In this document: positions 42,501-50,524 of the stretch, in pieces
Layout of the letters: every line of letters starts with the position of its first letter
Numbering within the stretch: position 1 is the stretch's first letter
NCBI GenBank assembly: GCA_030615605.1
Contig: JAUWYY010000001.1
Span: 124,001 to 188,000 of the forward strand
Origin: a bacterium
GTDB lineage: Bacteria > Armatimonadota > Zipacnadia > Zipacnadales > Zipacnadaceae
Direction of reading: 5' to 3'
Length of the DNA stretch: 64,000 bases
Made by a program: the position numbers and the translations under genes
The notes under the pieces: model-generated
Database searches by the model: none
Seen by the model: the letters and a program-made list of their open reading frames with translations, nothing else
Told to the model about the DNA's origin: nothing

Positions 42501-43535
42501 ATGGCAGCAGCCTGTCCGATATCTCAGGCAGTACTTCTCGTGGGTGGGGCTGGCACGCGCCTGCGTCCGCTGACCTATCTTATGCCCAAGGCGCTGCTGC
42601 CGGTGCTCAATCGCCCTTTGATATCTTACGAACTGGAACTGCTGGGCCGCAGCGGCGTGCCTGACGTGCTTCTGACCACCGGTTACCAGGCCAGCCAACT
42701 GCGGGATGTCCTCGGCAGTGGCGAGAGTTGGGGCATTCATCTAACCTATGTTGAAGAGCAGCCGCCGCTGGGCACTGCCGGTGCCATCAAGAATGCCCAG
42801 GAATTGTTAGCCGGCGATTTGTTCGTCTTTAACGGTGACCTGATTCTGGACTGCGACCTGACTGAGCTAGCCCGCGCTCACCGCCAGTCGGGGGCGCTGG
42901 TGACAATCCTGCTGCGCCAGGTGGAGGATATCAGCCATTTTGGGCTGGTCCAGCGCGATGAGCAAGGCTTTGTTATCGCCTTTCGCGAGAAGGTCAAAGT
43001 TGACGAGACCGGCCAGCGGACGGTCAATGCCGGTGTCTATGTGATGGCCGCTGAGGTGCTGGATTACATCCCAGTCGGTGAACGGTACTCGAGCGAGTCC
43101 GACCTGTTTCCTGCGCTGCTGGAGGCGGGTCTGCCCATGTTTGGCTATCTTCCCGACCAGCAGGGCTACTGGACCGACGTCGGTCGCCTTGAGACATATC
43201 TGGCCGCCAATCACGACCTGCTCAGCGGCCGCCTGCCCTGGGTATACTGGCCCTGGTGTGATGAGCAGTTGGAAGGCAGTGGTGCCCGGGCGGTGCCGCC
43301 GATCTGCTGCGGTTCGGCTGTTGAGGTGGGGGAGGCTGCGCAGATCGGTCCTTATGTCACGCTGGGAAATGATGTTCAAATTGGTGCAGGAAGTGTGCTG
43401 ACTAATTGTATCATACAAGCCGGCGCTACTGTCGAAGATGAAGTTACCTTGGACTCGGTGATCGTAGCCGAAGACGAAACAGTACCCGCCGGACATGATC
43501 AAACTGGAGGCGTATTTTGCACTTATGAGCAATGA
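42501..43535 (+). CDS. sugar nucleotidyltransferase (GDP-mannose pyrophosphorylase-like)
   Basis: 344 residues, GGAGGGG before the ATG. The nucleotidyltransferase core has QAVLLVGGAGTRLRPLTYLM (signature and activating Arg/Lys), PKALLPVLNRPLISYEL, GTAGAIKNAQELL and FNGDLILDCDL (metal-binding Asp). Its C-terminus is a short left-handed beta-helix of hexapeptide repeats (AAQIGPYVTLGNDVQIGAGS). It makes an NDP-sugar for envelope glycans; the base and sugar cannot be fixed from sequence. Confidence 0.85.
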   Translation: MAAACPISQAVLLVGGAGTRLRPLTYLMPKALLPVLNRPLISYELELLGRSGVPDVLLTTGYQASQLRDVLGSGESWGIHLTYVEEQPPLGTAGAIKNAQELLAGDLFVFNGDLILDCDLTELARAHRQSGALVTILLRQVEDISHFGLVQRDEQGFVIAFREKVKVDETGQRTVNAGVYVMAAEVLDYIPVGERYSSESDLFPALLEAGLPMFGYLPDQQGYWTDVGRLETYLAANHDLLSGRLPWVYWPWCDEQLEGSGARAVPPICCGSAVEVGEAAQIGPYVTLGNDVQIGAGSVLTNCIIQAGATVEDEVTLDSVIVAEDETVPAGHDQTGGVFCTYEQ

Positions 43536-44667
43536 GATGCTGTTGATGATTCCCGGTCCGACCAATCTGCCCCAGCCCGTGCGTGAGGCGCTGGCCCAGC
43601 CCGCTATCTACCACCGCGGCCAGCAGTTTGCACAACTGCTCGAAGTCTGCGCTGATGGCCTCAAGCCGGTCTTTGGCACAGAAAGAGATGTGCTTATTCT
43701 CACCTCCTCCAGCACCGGAGCGATGGAGGCGGGGATTGTGAACTTCCTGTCGCCGGGCGACCGCGTGATTGCTATTGACACCGGCAAGTTTGGCCAGCGG
43801 CTGGGTGCAATTGCCGACGCCTTCGGCGCCAATGTGACCTGGCTAAAGGTCGAGCCTGGGCGGGCTGCCTCGGCGGATGTGCTCGATGCGCTGTGCGCGC
43901 AGGTGGAGCCGAAAGCTGTACTGTTTGTGCAGAACGAGACGTCAACGGGCGTCTGTCAGGATGTGGCGGCCCTGTCGGAGGTAGCCAACGGCCACGGTGC
44001 GCTGGTGATGGTAGATGCTGTGAGCAGCCTGGGGGGCATTCCCTTCCAGATGGACGAGTGGTCGGTGGACGTGGTGATGGCTGGATCGCAGAAGGCCCTG
44101 ATGCTGCCGCCGGGCCTGGCCTTTATTGCTGTTAGTGAGCGAGCCTGGCAGGCAGCCGAGACGGCCCGGATGCCTCGCTACTACTTCGATCTGCGTGCCG
44201 CCCGCCAGTCCGCCGCCAGGGGACAAACTCCCTACACACCGAATGTCAGTATGATCGTGGCACTGGCTGAAGTAATCAGCCTACTCCAGGCCGAGGGCCT
44301 GCCCGCCGTCTACCGCCGCCATCAGCAACTGGGCCAAGCCACCCGCGCAGCCGTTCAGGCGCTGGACCTGGCGCTCTTTGCCGATCCCGAGTTTGCCTCC
44401 GATGTGGTGACCGCCGTACAATCGCCGGAGGGCCTGGATTCCACTGAGCTGGTCAAGCGGGTCCGCGATGACCACAATATCCTCATCTCCGGCGGCCAGA
44501 GTGAGCTAAAGGGAAAGATATTCCGCATCGGCCATCTGGGCTGTGCCGGTATCGAGCAGATCCGCCGCACAATAGGGGCAGTGGCGGCCAGCCTCGTCGA
44601 GATGGGATACGACTGTGCAGTGCCAGCGGCGACCGAGGCTATTGATGGAGTCGTGGCGAACTATTGA
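43525..44667 (+). CDS. class V aminotransferase (serine-glyoxylate/phosphoserine type)
   Basis: 380 residues; ATG 43525 overlaps the end of the upstream gene. Fold-type I PLP enzyme: IPGPTNLPQPVREAL at the N-terminus, SSSTGAMEAGIVNFLSPGDR, VDAVSSLGG (PLP-binding Asp) and Schiff-base Lys in AGSQKALMLPPG. Followed directly by a SerA-like dehydrogenase, an arrangement known from bacteria that use this aminotransferase instead of SerC for serine synthesis. Confidence 0.9.
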   Translation: MSNEMLLMIPGPTNLPQPVREALAQPAIYHRGQQFAQLLEVCADGLKPVFGTERDVLILTSSSTGAMEAGIVNFLSPGDRVIAIDTGKFGQRLGAIADAFGANVTWLKVEPGRAASADVLDALCAQVEPKAVLFVQNETSTGVCQDVAALSEVANGHGALVMVDAVSSLGGIPFQMDEWSVDVVMAGSQKALMLPPGLAFIAVSERAWQAAETARMPRYYFDLRAARQSAARGQTPYTPNVSMIVALAEVISLLQAEGLPAVYRRHQQLGQATRAAVQALDLALFADPEFASDVVTAVQSPEGLDSTELVKRVRDDHNILISGGQSELKGKIFRIGHLGCAGIEQIRRTIGAVAASLVEMGYDCAVPAATEAIDGVVANY

Positions 44668-44683
44668 GTGAAGGGGACTTGCT

Positions 44684-45652
44684 GTGTGTGACTATCGCAT
44701 ACTGGTCACTGACCCACTTGCCGACGAAGGCCTGGCCATCCTGGAGGAGTTCGGCGACGTTGAGGTGTCGTCTGGCCTTAGCGAGGATGAGCTTGTCCAG
44801 GCCATAGTCGGCGCTGACGGCCTGGTCGTGCGCAGTGGCACCCAGGTCACCGAGCCCATTATCCGGGCCGCCGACAAGCTGCAAATCATTGCCCGCGCCG
44901 GCGTCGGCGTGGACAATATTGACGTATCCGCCGCTACCGCCTGCGGCATACTGGTGGTCAACTGTCCGGCGGGCAACACCGTGGCCGCTGCCGAGCATAC
45001 TATTGCTATGTTGCTGGCCGCCGCGCGCAATATTCCCCAGGCCCACGCCGCCCTGAAAGACGGCAGGTGGGATCGCAAACGTTTCATGGGCCGCCAGGTC
45101 GCCGACAAGACTCTGGGCATTATCGGGTTGGGTCGCATCGGTTCGGAAGTGGCTCGCCGCGCCCGCGGCTTGCAGATGCAGGTGCTCGCACACGACCCGT
45201 ATCTGTCTGCGCAGCCGGCTGAGGAACTGGGAGCGCAGATGTGCAGCTTGGAAGAGCTTCTGCAGAAAGCCGATTTTGTGACCATTCATACTGCTCTCAC
45301 TGATGAGACCCGTGGTATGATTGGCGCCGAGCAACTGGCTTTGATGAGGCCGCAAGCAATTATTATCAACTGTGCTCGTGGCGGTATCATTGACGAGACA
45401 GCTCTGCTCGCCGCCCTTAACAGCGGCCAACTGGCCGGGGCAGCCCTGGACGTATTTGAAGACGGCTCCAGCCCAAATCCCGACCTGGTGGCCATGGATA
45501 ATATCGTGGTCACCCCTCATCTGGGCGCTTCGACCAGTGAAGCTCAGGTAAGCGTGGCGGTAGATGCCGCCCGCCAGGTGGTTGACGTCCTCAGTGGCCG
45601 GCCGCCGCGCTGGCCAGTCAATATGCTCACACTGTCGCCTGAGAAGCTGTAG
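44684..45652 (+). CDS. serA: D-3-phosphoglycerate dehydrogenase-like, short form
   Basis: 322 residues from a GTG (AAGGGGA upstream). D-2-hydroxyacid dehydrogenase: NAD-binding LGIIGLGRIGSEVARRARG, catalytic Arg in NCARGGIID, Glu in the DVFEDG region and His in VTPHLGAST. The C-terminal ACT and intervening domains of longer SerA proteins are missing, so serine feedback inhibition is unlikely. Paired with the aminotransferase for the first two steps of serine synthesis. Confidence 0.88.
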   Translation: MCDYRILVTDPLADEGLAILEEFGDVEVSSGLSEDELVQAIVGADGLVVRSGTQVTEPIIRAADKLQIIARAGVGVDNIDVSAATACGILVVNCPAGNTVAAAEHTIAMLLAAARNIPQAHAALKDGRWDRKRFMGRQVADKTLGIIGLGRIGSEVARRARGLQMQVLAHDPYLSAQPAEELGAQMCSLEELLQKADFVTIHTALTDETRGMIGAEQLALMRPQAIIINCARGGIIDETALLAALNSGQLAGAALDVFEDGSSPNPDLVAMDNIVVTPHLGASTSEAQVSVAVDAARQVVDVLSGRPPRWPVNMLTLSPEKL

Positions 45653-45751
45653 TGGTACAAAGCCATTTGCCGTTCATTGACAGCTTGAGTGTCTGCCGCA
45701 GCCGCCATGCAGGAGGTAAGTCGTTCGACGCAGGGCAAGAAAGGCAAGGAA

Positions 45752-46804
45752 ATGAATAGCCGACAGCATGAGACACGACAACACGGTGTCGGAAGAACCA
45801 TAAGCTTGTGCTTCTGGCCTACCATCTGCACAATTGTCCTAGTGGCCCTCGTATGCGTTGTGGGATTTGGTCCGGGCTGCAAGATGTCGCCGGGCGGCAC
45901 CGAGGGCCCAACGCCGAGCACGCAGGCAACGGCGCAGGCGACACGGCAAGAAGCGCTCACGGAGAGCGATTCCATCACTGTGGATAGAGTGACAAGTCAG
46001 CTCTGTCTGCCCCTGAGGGAGCGAAGGCACTTCGACCTGAGTAAGCTGTGGAGGCCCGACGAGGAGAAGACGATGACTGACCAGCAGCGCTTAGACGCTC
46101 TGCTGGGTTATTTGAAGGAGGAGATGGAAAACCCGACAACGCCCTTCATCAGCTTCGGCCAGATCGACAGCGGGTACGTCCAGGCGCAGATCATTAAAAA
46201 GATGGGCCGGACCGTGACGGCCGCGCAGATAGCGAAAGCCCGGGCGAGGGAGACAGACCCAGCCCTGCGCGACCGCCTCACATTGGCGCTTGGCCGAGCC
46301 GGGGACAAGAGCGTGATGCCCCAGTTGATCGAGATGCTCGGCGACCATCCCGAAGGATACCTACGAAAGTGTGCGGCGGAAGCCTTGAGGCAGTTCAAGG
46401 ACAGTTCAGCCAAACTGGCATTGCAGGACGCGCTAAGGGATCGTTTCAGCGCAGTTGCCCACCACGGCGTCGGCCGGAAGGGCACCCACAAGGCATACCC
46501 CGTTCGGGAAGCGGCCGCCCTGGCGCTGCGCCTCAGCTTTGGGGAGCCTGTCAGTCCTGACATCTACGAAGACAAGTGCCGCGCCAGAAGCCGAGCGGAA
46601 GCGATTTCCTGGCTCTTCGAGGAGAAGGAACCCCGGGTCTGCGTGACCGCTGTCACCCTGTTGGGACAAGAGCGAGCGGGCATAGGGGACCTGGAGAAGT
46701 TTGCGAAGGACAATAGGTCAGATCCAAACCTCAGGGTCTCGGTGGCGCTTGCCCAGGAGATCATTCGACTAGCATCGGAGGGGGCCATCTCGTTCCGGGA
46801 CTGA
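45752..46804 (+). CDS. HEAT-like repeat protein with N-terminal membrane segment
   Basis: 350 residues from ATG 45752 (AAGG just upstream); an ATG at 45707 is an alternative. One hydrophobic segment at about residues 20-40 (FWPTICTIVLVALVCVVGF) ends in a Cys, but the lipobox is not canonical (GPGC). Residues about 170-330 hold HEAT/PBS-lyase-like helical repeats (LRDRLTLALGRAGDKSVMPQ, LRKCAAEALRQF). Likely a scaffold outside the cytoplasmic membrane; function unknown. Confidence 0.65.
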   Translation: MNSRQHETRQHGVGRTISLCFWPTICTIVLVALVCVVGFGPGCKMSPGGTEGPTPSTQATAQATRQEALTESDSITVDRVTSQLCLPLRERRHFDLSKLWRPDEEKTMTDQQRLDALLGYLKEEMENPTTPFISFGQIDSGYVQAQIIKKMGRTVTAAQIAKARARETDPALRDRLTLALGRAGDKSVMPQLIEMLGDHPEGYLRKCAAEALRQFKDSSAKLALQDALRDRFSAVAHHGVGRKGTHKAYPVREAAALALRLSFGEPVSPDIYEDKCRARSRAEAISWLFEEKEPRVCVTAVTLLGQERAGIGDLEKFAKDNRSDPNLRVSVALAQEIIRLASEGAISFRD

Positions 46805-46850
46805 CGGCCAGTACAAAGTCTTAAACATGCACCAGATTGGACCAAAGCGA

Positions 46851-47618
46851 ATGCGTATACTGATAACAAATGATGACGGAGTGCGTGCGCCGGGCCTACA
46901 TGCCCTGATCCGAGGCCTGCAGGAAGTGGGTGAGCTGCGGGTGATTGCTCCAGAGCGCGAACAGAGTGCAGCCGGCCACGCTGTTACCCTGCACAAGCCG
47001 CTGCGGCTGGTCCCTGTCGAGCTTTCTGGAGTGAATGGCGAGGTTTTTGCCTGCAATGGCACGCCGGCTGACTGCGTGATATTGGGTGCCCTTACCGATT
47101 CTGACCCGCCCGATTTGGTAGTCTCCGGCATCAACGGTGGAGCCAACATGGGCGAAGAGGTGCTCTATTCGGGCACGGTCTCAGCGGCTATGGAGGCGGC
47201 CATCCAGGGCATACCCAGCTTTGCTATATCAGTTACTTCCTATGATGAAGTTGATTTCGGCCCGGCGGCTGATTTTGCCCGACGCCTGGCAGTTCTGCTG
47301 GGTGACCTCGCTCTGCCAAATAACAGTTTCCTGAACGTAAATGTCCCGCCGGTGCCCTCGGAGCAGATTCAGGGAGTGGCTCTCACCCGCCTGGGGCACC
47401 GTGCCTATATCAACCGCATCCATCGGCGCGAGGACCCGCGTGGCGAGACCTACTATTGGTTCTCCGGCGATCCCACCGAATTCGATTCAGCTCCAGGCAC
47501 CGACATTGCAGCCATTGCCGAGAACAAAATATCCATTACTCCGGCCCATTTTGATCTAACCAGCTACGAGATTCTGGATAATCTCGACCTGCTGTTGGAG
47601 GAATTGCGTGAGTGGTGA
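46851..47618 (+). CDS. surE: 5'-nucleotidase / survival protein SurE
   Basis: 255 residues from ATG 46851. All family motifs are present: MRILITNDDGVRAPG with the metal-binding Asp pair, APEREQSAAGHAVTL, CNGTPADCVILG and VVSGINGGANMGEEVLYSGT (Asn ligand). The C-terminal swapped tail is complete. It dephosphorylates nucleoside 5'- or 3'-monophosphates and polyphosphate. The next gene overlaps its end by 11 nt. Confidence 0.95.
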   Translation: MRILITNDDGVRAPGLHALIRGLQEVGELRVIAPEREQSAAGHAVTLHKPLRLVPVELSGVNGEVFACNGTPADCVILGALTDSDPPDLVVSGINGGANMGEEVLYSGTVSAAMEAAIQGIPSFAISVTSYDEVDFGPAADFARRLAVLLGDLALPNNSFLNVNVPPVPSEQIQGVALTRLGHRAYINRIHRREDPRGETYYWFSGDPTEFDSAPGTDIAAIAENKISITPAHFDLTSYEILDNLDLLLEELREW

Positions 47619-48543
47619 TGAGTTTCAGCCGGCTTATCGGCTACTCGCCGAAAGCGAGTTGACCGCTCGCCGCGACCAGGCTCTGGCCATATTGAGCGAA
47701 TGCCGCCTATGCCCGCGGGAGTGTGGCGTGAACCGCGCTGCCGGCGAGACCAGCTTCTGTGACAGTGGCCGCGAGGCGCTGGTCGCCAGTCATGGCAAGC
47801 ACTTCGGTGAGGAGCGCCCGCTGGTTGGCTATGGCGGCTCGGGCACCATCTTTTTCGCCAACTGCAACTTAGGCTGCATATTCTGCCAAAACTATGACAT
47901 AAGCCATCTCGGGCACGGACGGCCAGTTGCCCCGGAGCGGCTCGCCGATATGATGATTGACCTGCAGCGGCAGGGGGCGCATAATATCAACTTGGTCACA
48001 CCGACCCACTTCCTGCCGCAGATATTGGAGGCGCTGCTCACTGCAGCCCGGCGGGGCCTGGAGGTACCGCTTGTCTACAACTGCGGCGGCTATGAGTCTG
48101 TCGCGGCGCTCAAGCTTCTGGATGGGATCGTAGACATATATATGCCCGATGCCAAGTACAGCGATGGCAAGGTGGCTGAGCGGTTGTCGCGAGCGCCTGA
48201 TTATCCGCAGCGTATGAAAGCGGCAATAGCTGAGATGCATCGCCAGGTAGGTGACCTGCAGATGAATGACGACGGCATCGCCCAGCGCGGGCTGCTGGTC
48301 CGCCATCTGGTCCTGCCCAACAATTTGGCTGGCAGCGTAGAGATAATGCGTTTTCTGGCTGACCTCAGCCTCAATATCTATGTCAACGTAATGGCCCAAT
48401 ATCGGCCCTGTTATCGGGCCAGCGAAATAGAACAGATCAACCGCCGTCCCACCGTTGAAGAATATCGGCAGGCGGTCCAGGCGGCGCTGGATGCCGGCCT
48501 GCACCGGCTTGATGAACGACCGCTGGCAATTCTGCAGCGCTAG
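47608..48543 (+). CDS. radical SAM protein, PflA-like family
   Basis: 311 residues from a GTG inside surE. It begins with a cysteine-rich stretch (CRLCPRECGVNR ... FCDSG), then the radical SAM C-x3-C-x2-C in CNLGCIFCQNYDIS, and YNCGGYESVAALKLLDG and MPDAKYSDG further on. This pattern is that of stand-alone PflA-like proteins of unknown target found widely in bacteria and archaea. No pyruvate formate-lyase gene is nearby. Confidence 0.9.
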   Translation: MSGDEFQPAYRLLAESELTARRDQALAILSECRLCPRECGVNRAAGETSFCDSGREALVASHGKHFGEERPLVGYGGSGTIFFANCNLGCIFCQNYDISHLGHGRPVAPERLADMMIDLQRQGAHNINLVTPTHFLPQILEALLTAARRGLEVPLVYNCGGYESVAALKLLDGIVDIYMPDAKYSDGKVAERLSRAPDYPQRMKAAIAEMHRQVGDLQMNDDGIAQRGLLVRHLVLPNNLAGSVEIMRFLADLSLNIYVNVMAQYRPCYRASEIEQINRRPTVEEYRQAVQAALDAGLHRLDERPLAILQR

Positions 48544-48591
48544 GCCAATAGACTGCGATTCACCTAAATCGTCTTGGAGGTGTCTAGGACA

Positions 48592-49074
48592 GTGAACAAC
48601 TCTGATACAAGCACGGATGGCCTTTGGGAGCAGATTAAGCAAGTACTTCGCGAGTTTTTCCGTGGTAGCAAGGAGAGGGTCTCGGGTCTGGCCGGGACGA
48701 TTGACCGCCAGGCCGGCATGCACAAGCTGGCCGCCCAGATTGGCCTGCTGCGCCGCGAGCGCCACCAGCTTCTGCTCACTATGGGCAGAAAGGCCTACTC
48801 GCTGCACACCCGGGGCAAGGTGCGTAACCGCGACATTCTGGAAGACTGCCTGCGCATAGACGAAATCGGGGCGGAGGTTAGCGAATTCCAGGATCGCATC
48901 GAACAGATCCGCCGCCAGGCTGGACCTGAAGAGGACCTGATCGTGGAGCTGGAAGACGAGCAGCCCGTAGCTGATGAAGAGGTGGATGTGGATGAGGCGG
49001 CGGGGGAGGGCGAGTGTGGGGCTGAGGTGAGCTTCGACGAAGCCGAAGCAGATGCGGTCGAGAAGTCACCGTAA
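48592..49074 (+). CDS. hypothetical coiled-coil protein with acidic tail
   Basis: 160 residues. Start at the GTG 48592, with GGAGGT about 10 nt upstream. Residues 40-115 form amphipathic helices, probably a coiled coil (LAAQIGLLRRERHQLLLTMG, AEVSEFQDRIEQIRRQ); the last 45 residues are mostly Glu, Asp, Ala and Val. No known domain recognised. It ends the surE-PflA-like transcript, followed by a terminator. Confidence 0.7.
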   Translation: MNNSDTSTDGLWEQIKQVLREFFRGSKERVSGLAGTIDRQAGMHKLAAQIGLLRRERHQLLLTMGRKAYSLHTRGKVRNRDILEDCLRIDEIGAEVSEFQDRIEQIRRQAGPEEDLIVELEDEQPVADEEVDVDEAAGEGECGAEVSFDEAEADAVEKSP

Positions 49075-49116
49075 GATCGTACGGTAGTCTAAGCCGTCGA
49101 TGACTCCAGTGTTGCG

Positions 49117-49164
49117 AGCGGACTACCCTCTCGTGGGCGGTAGGAGTCCGCTTTGTGCTTTTTT
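49117..49164 (+). terminator. intrinsic terminator
   Basis: Stem AGCGGACT / AGTCCGCT continues past a bulge (ACC / GGT); downstream T-runs end in TTTTTT. Ends the transcript of the coiled-coil protein gene. Confidence 0.7.
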
Positions 49165-49227
49165 ATAGCAGGGAAGTCGTAGCGCAGCGTTTAGTGATAG
49201 TTTGGTCAGCTTCGGGGGTGTGTACGG

Positions 49228-50472
49228 ATGGCGCAGCAATCATCGCTTGGCGTGCTCGTGTTCCCTTGGCTACCGTTGAAGCGAAAGGCGATGGTCGGCG
49301 ACCTTTGCTTCACCCCGGTTACCATGGGGCCTGCCAGTCAAGACGTACCGTCGGATATTGGCAGCAGGCTGAGCATATTTAGGAGATTCTGGAAGGACCC
49401 GGGCACCGGGCAACTCGAGTCCGGAGGCAAATGTGCAATCATGGCGCAAGCTGACGGAGAGCCTATTCGCGAATTCCCTTCGCATCAGTGGCTTCCGGTG
49501 CTCGATGCCATCGAGGCGTTCTGCTTTGCGGCTCTCGCCGCGAACGAGTTCCTGCCGCAGTCATGGTTCAGTACACCGTATGTGAATAGCAGTTGCTTCC
49601 AGTCCTATTTCCTCGGCGATGACATCTCCGTCTTCCCGTTGCGCAGACGTGACTTTGTGGTGCGGTCTAGTTGGGGGTACGAGGACGTTGTTGTCACCAT
49701 GCCTTTGCAGTGCGCCGTTGTGCGGCAGTTCAAGTGGAAAGATGCCTTTCTTTGTGCGCTAGGGGCTGCGCTAGGGTCCGACCAACTGCCCGAACCGTTG
49801 AAGGACCTGCGTGAGGCCATTTGGCTCTTCAATAGGGCGAACACTGATGACCACCAAGGATTATCAGTCCAACAGCTTCAGCAAGAAGTGGTGATGACTG
49901 TTGAGGCTTTCGAGTATCTGACCCAAAGGCGGAGTGGGCATGAGGTTGCGGAGTGCGTTGCCAGGATCGTTGAGGGCGTTTGGACTGCAACAAGTAGCAC
50001 TTCCTCGGGTCTCCTCCAGACTAGCAGGCTGTCGGGGAAGTGGCTGGCTAGACAGGTTCGGGATGGTCACATGAATTCGGATCACACCCCTCTCTACTAT
50101 TGGCTGCGTGAGCTACACAAGCGCCGCAGCAAGATTGTGCACAATCTGGAGAAGCCTCCTGAGAACGAGTGGGCGTGGACTGTATCAGAACACCTGCTCA
50201 TGGCGGCCTTCGTCTTCCCTCTGATCATCAAGAGCATCCTGGCAGCCGACGATCTTTACGAGCTTACACAGGGCGACACCGTGCGACTTGGCGTTATTGA
50301 CAAGCTTCTGTACAAGGATAACTGGGGGCCGCAAGAGCGTCATGGAGAGTCCAACTGGAGCAAAGCTTTTCGAGACCATAAGGATAAGCAACTTCGCGAT
50401 AAGATGGCTGCGCGCCTGCGCGAGCTGCAAGCAGAAGGTGAGCCGATAATCCCTGATTGGGACGAGACATAG
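49228..50472 (+). CDS. hypothetical protein with HEPN-like C-terminal domain
   Basis: 414 residues, soluble. The N-terminal 190 residues are a beta-rich domain not recognised. Residues about 215-370 are helical, with R300-x4-H305 in LHKRRSKIVHNLEKP, the R-x4-6-H motif of HEPN ribonucleases; the arrangement (recognition-type N-terminus, HEPN C-terminus) resembles ApeA-like proteins. It stands alone between a terminator and pcrA, with codon and base use like an acquired gene. An RNase of defence or stress type is inferred. Confidence 0.6.
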   Translation: MAQQSSLGVLVFPWLPLKRKAMVGDLCFTPVTMGPASQDVPSDIGSRLSIFRRFWKDPGTGQLESGGKCAIMAQADGEPIREFPSHQWLPVLDAIEAFCFAALAANEFLPQSWFSTPYVNSSCFQSYFLGDDISVFPLRRRDFVVRSSWGYEDVVVTMPLQCAVVRQFKWKDAFLCALGAALGSDQLPEPLKDLREAIWLFNRANTDDHQGLSVQQLQQEVVMTVEAFEYLTQRRSGHEVAECVARIVEGVWTATSSTSSGLLQTSRLSGKWLARQVRDGHMNSDHTPLYYWLRELHKRRSKIVHNLEKPPENEWAWTVSEHLLMAAFVFPLIIKSILAADDLYELTQGDTVRLGVIDKLLYKDNWGPQERHGESNWSKAFRDHKDKQLRDKMAARLRELQAEGEPIIPDWDET

Positions 50473-50524
50473 CTAACCGGCAGCATGCCCCGCTGGTTTT
50501 AGGGGCTGCCTGGGGTGACGTGCA

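Noticed and set aside
44639-45520. 293-residue leftward frame
   Set aside because: Antisense to the SerA-like gene; the product is a reversed shadow without domains.
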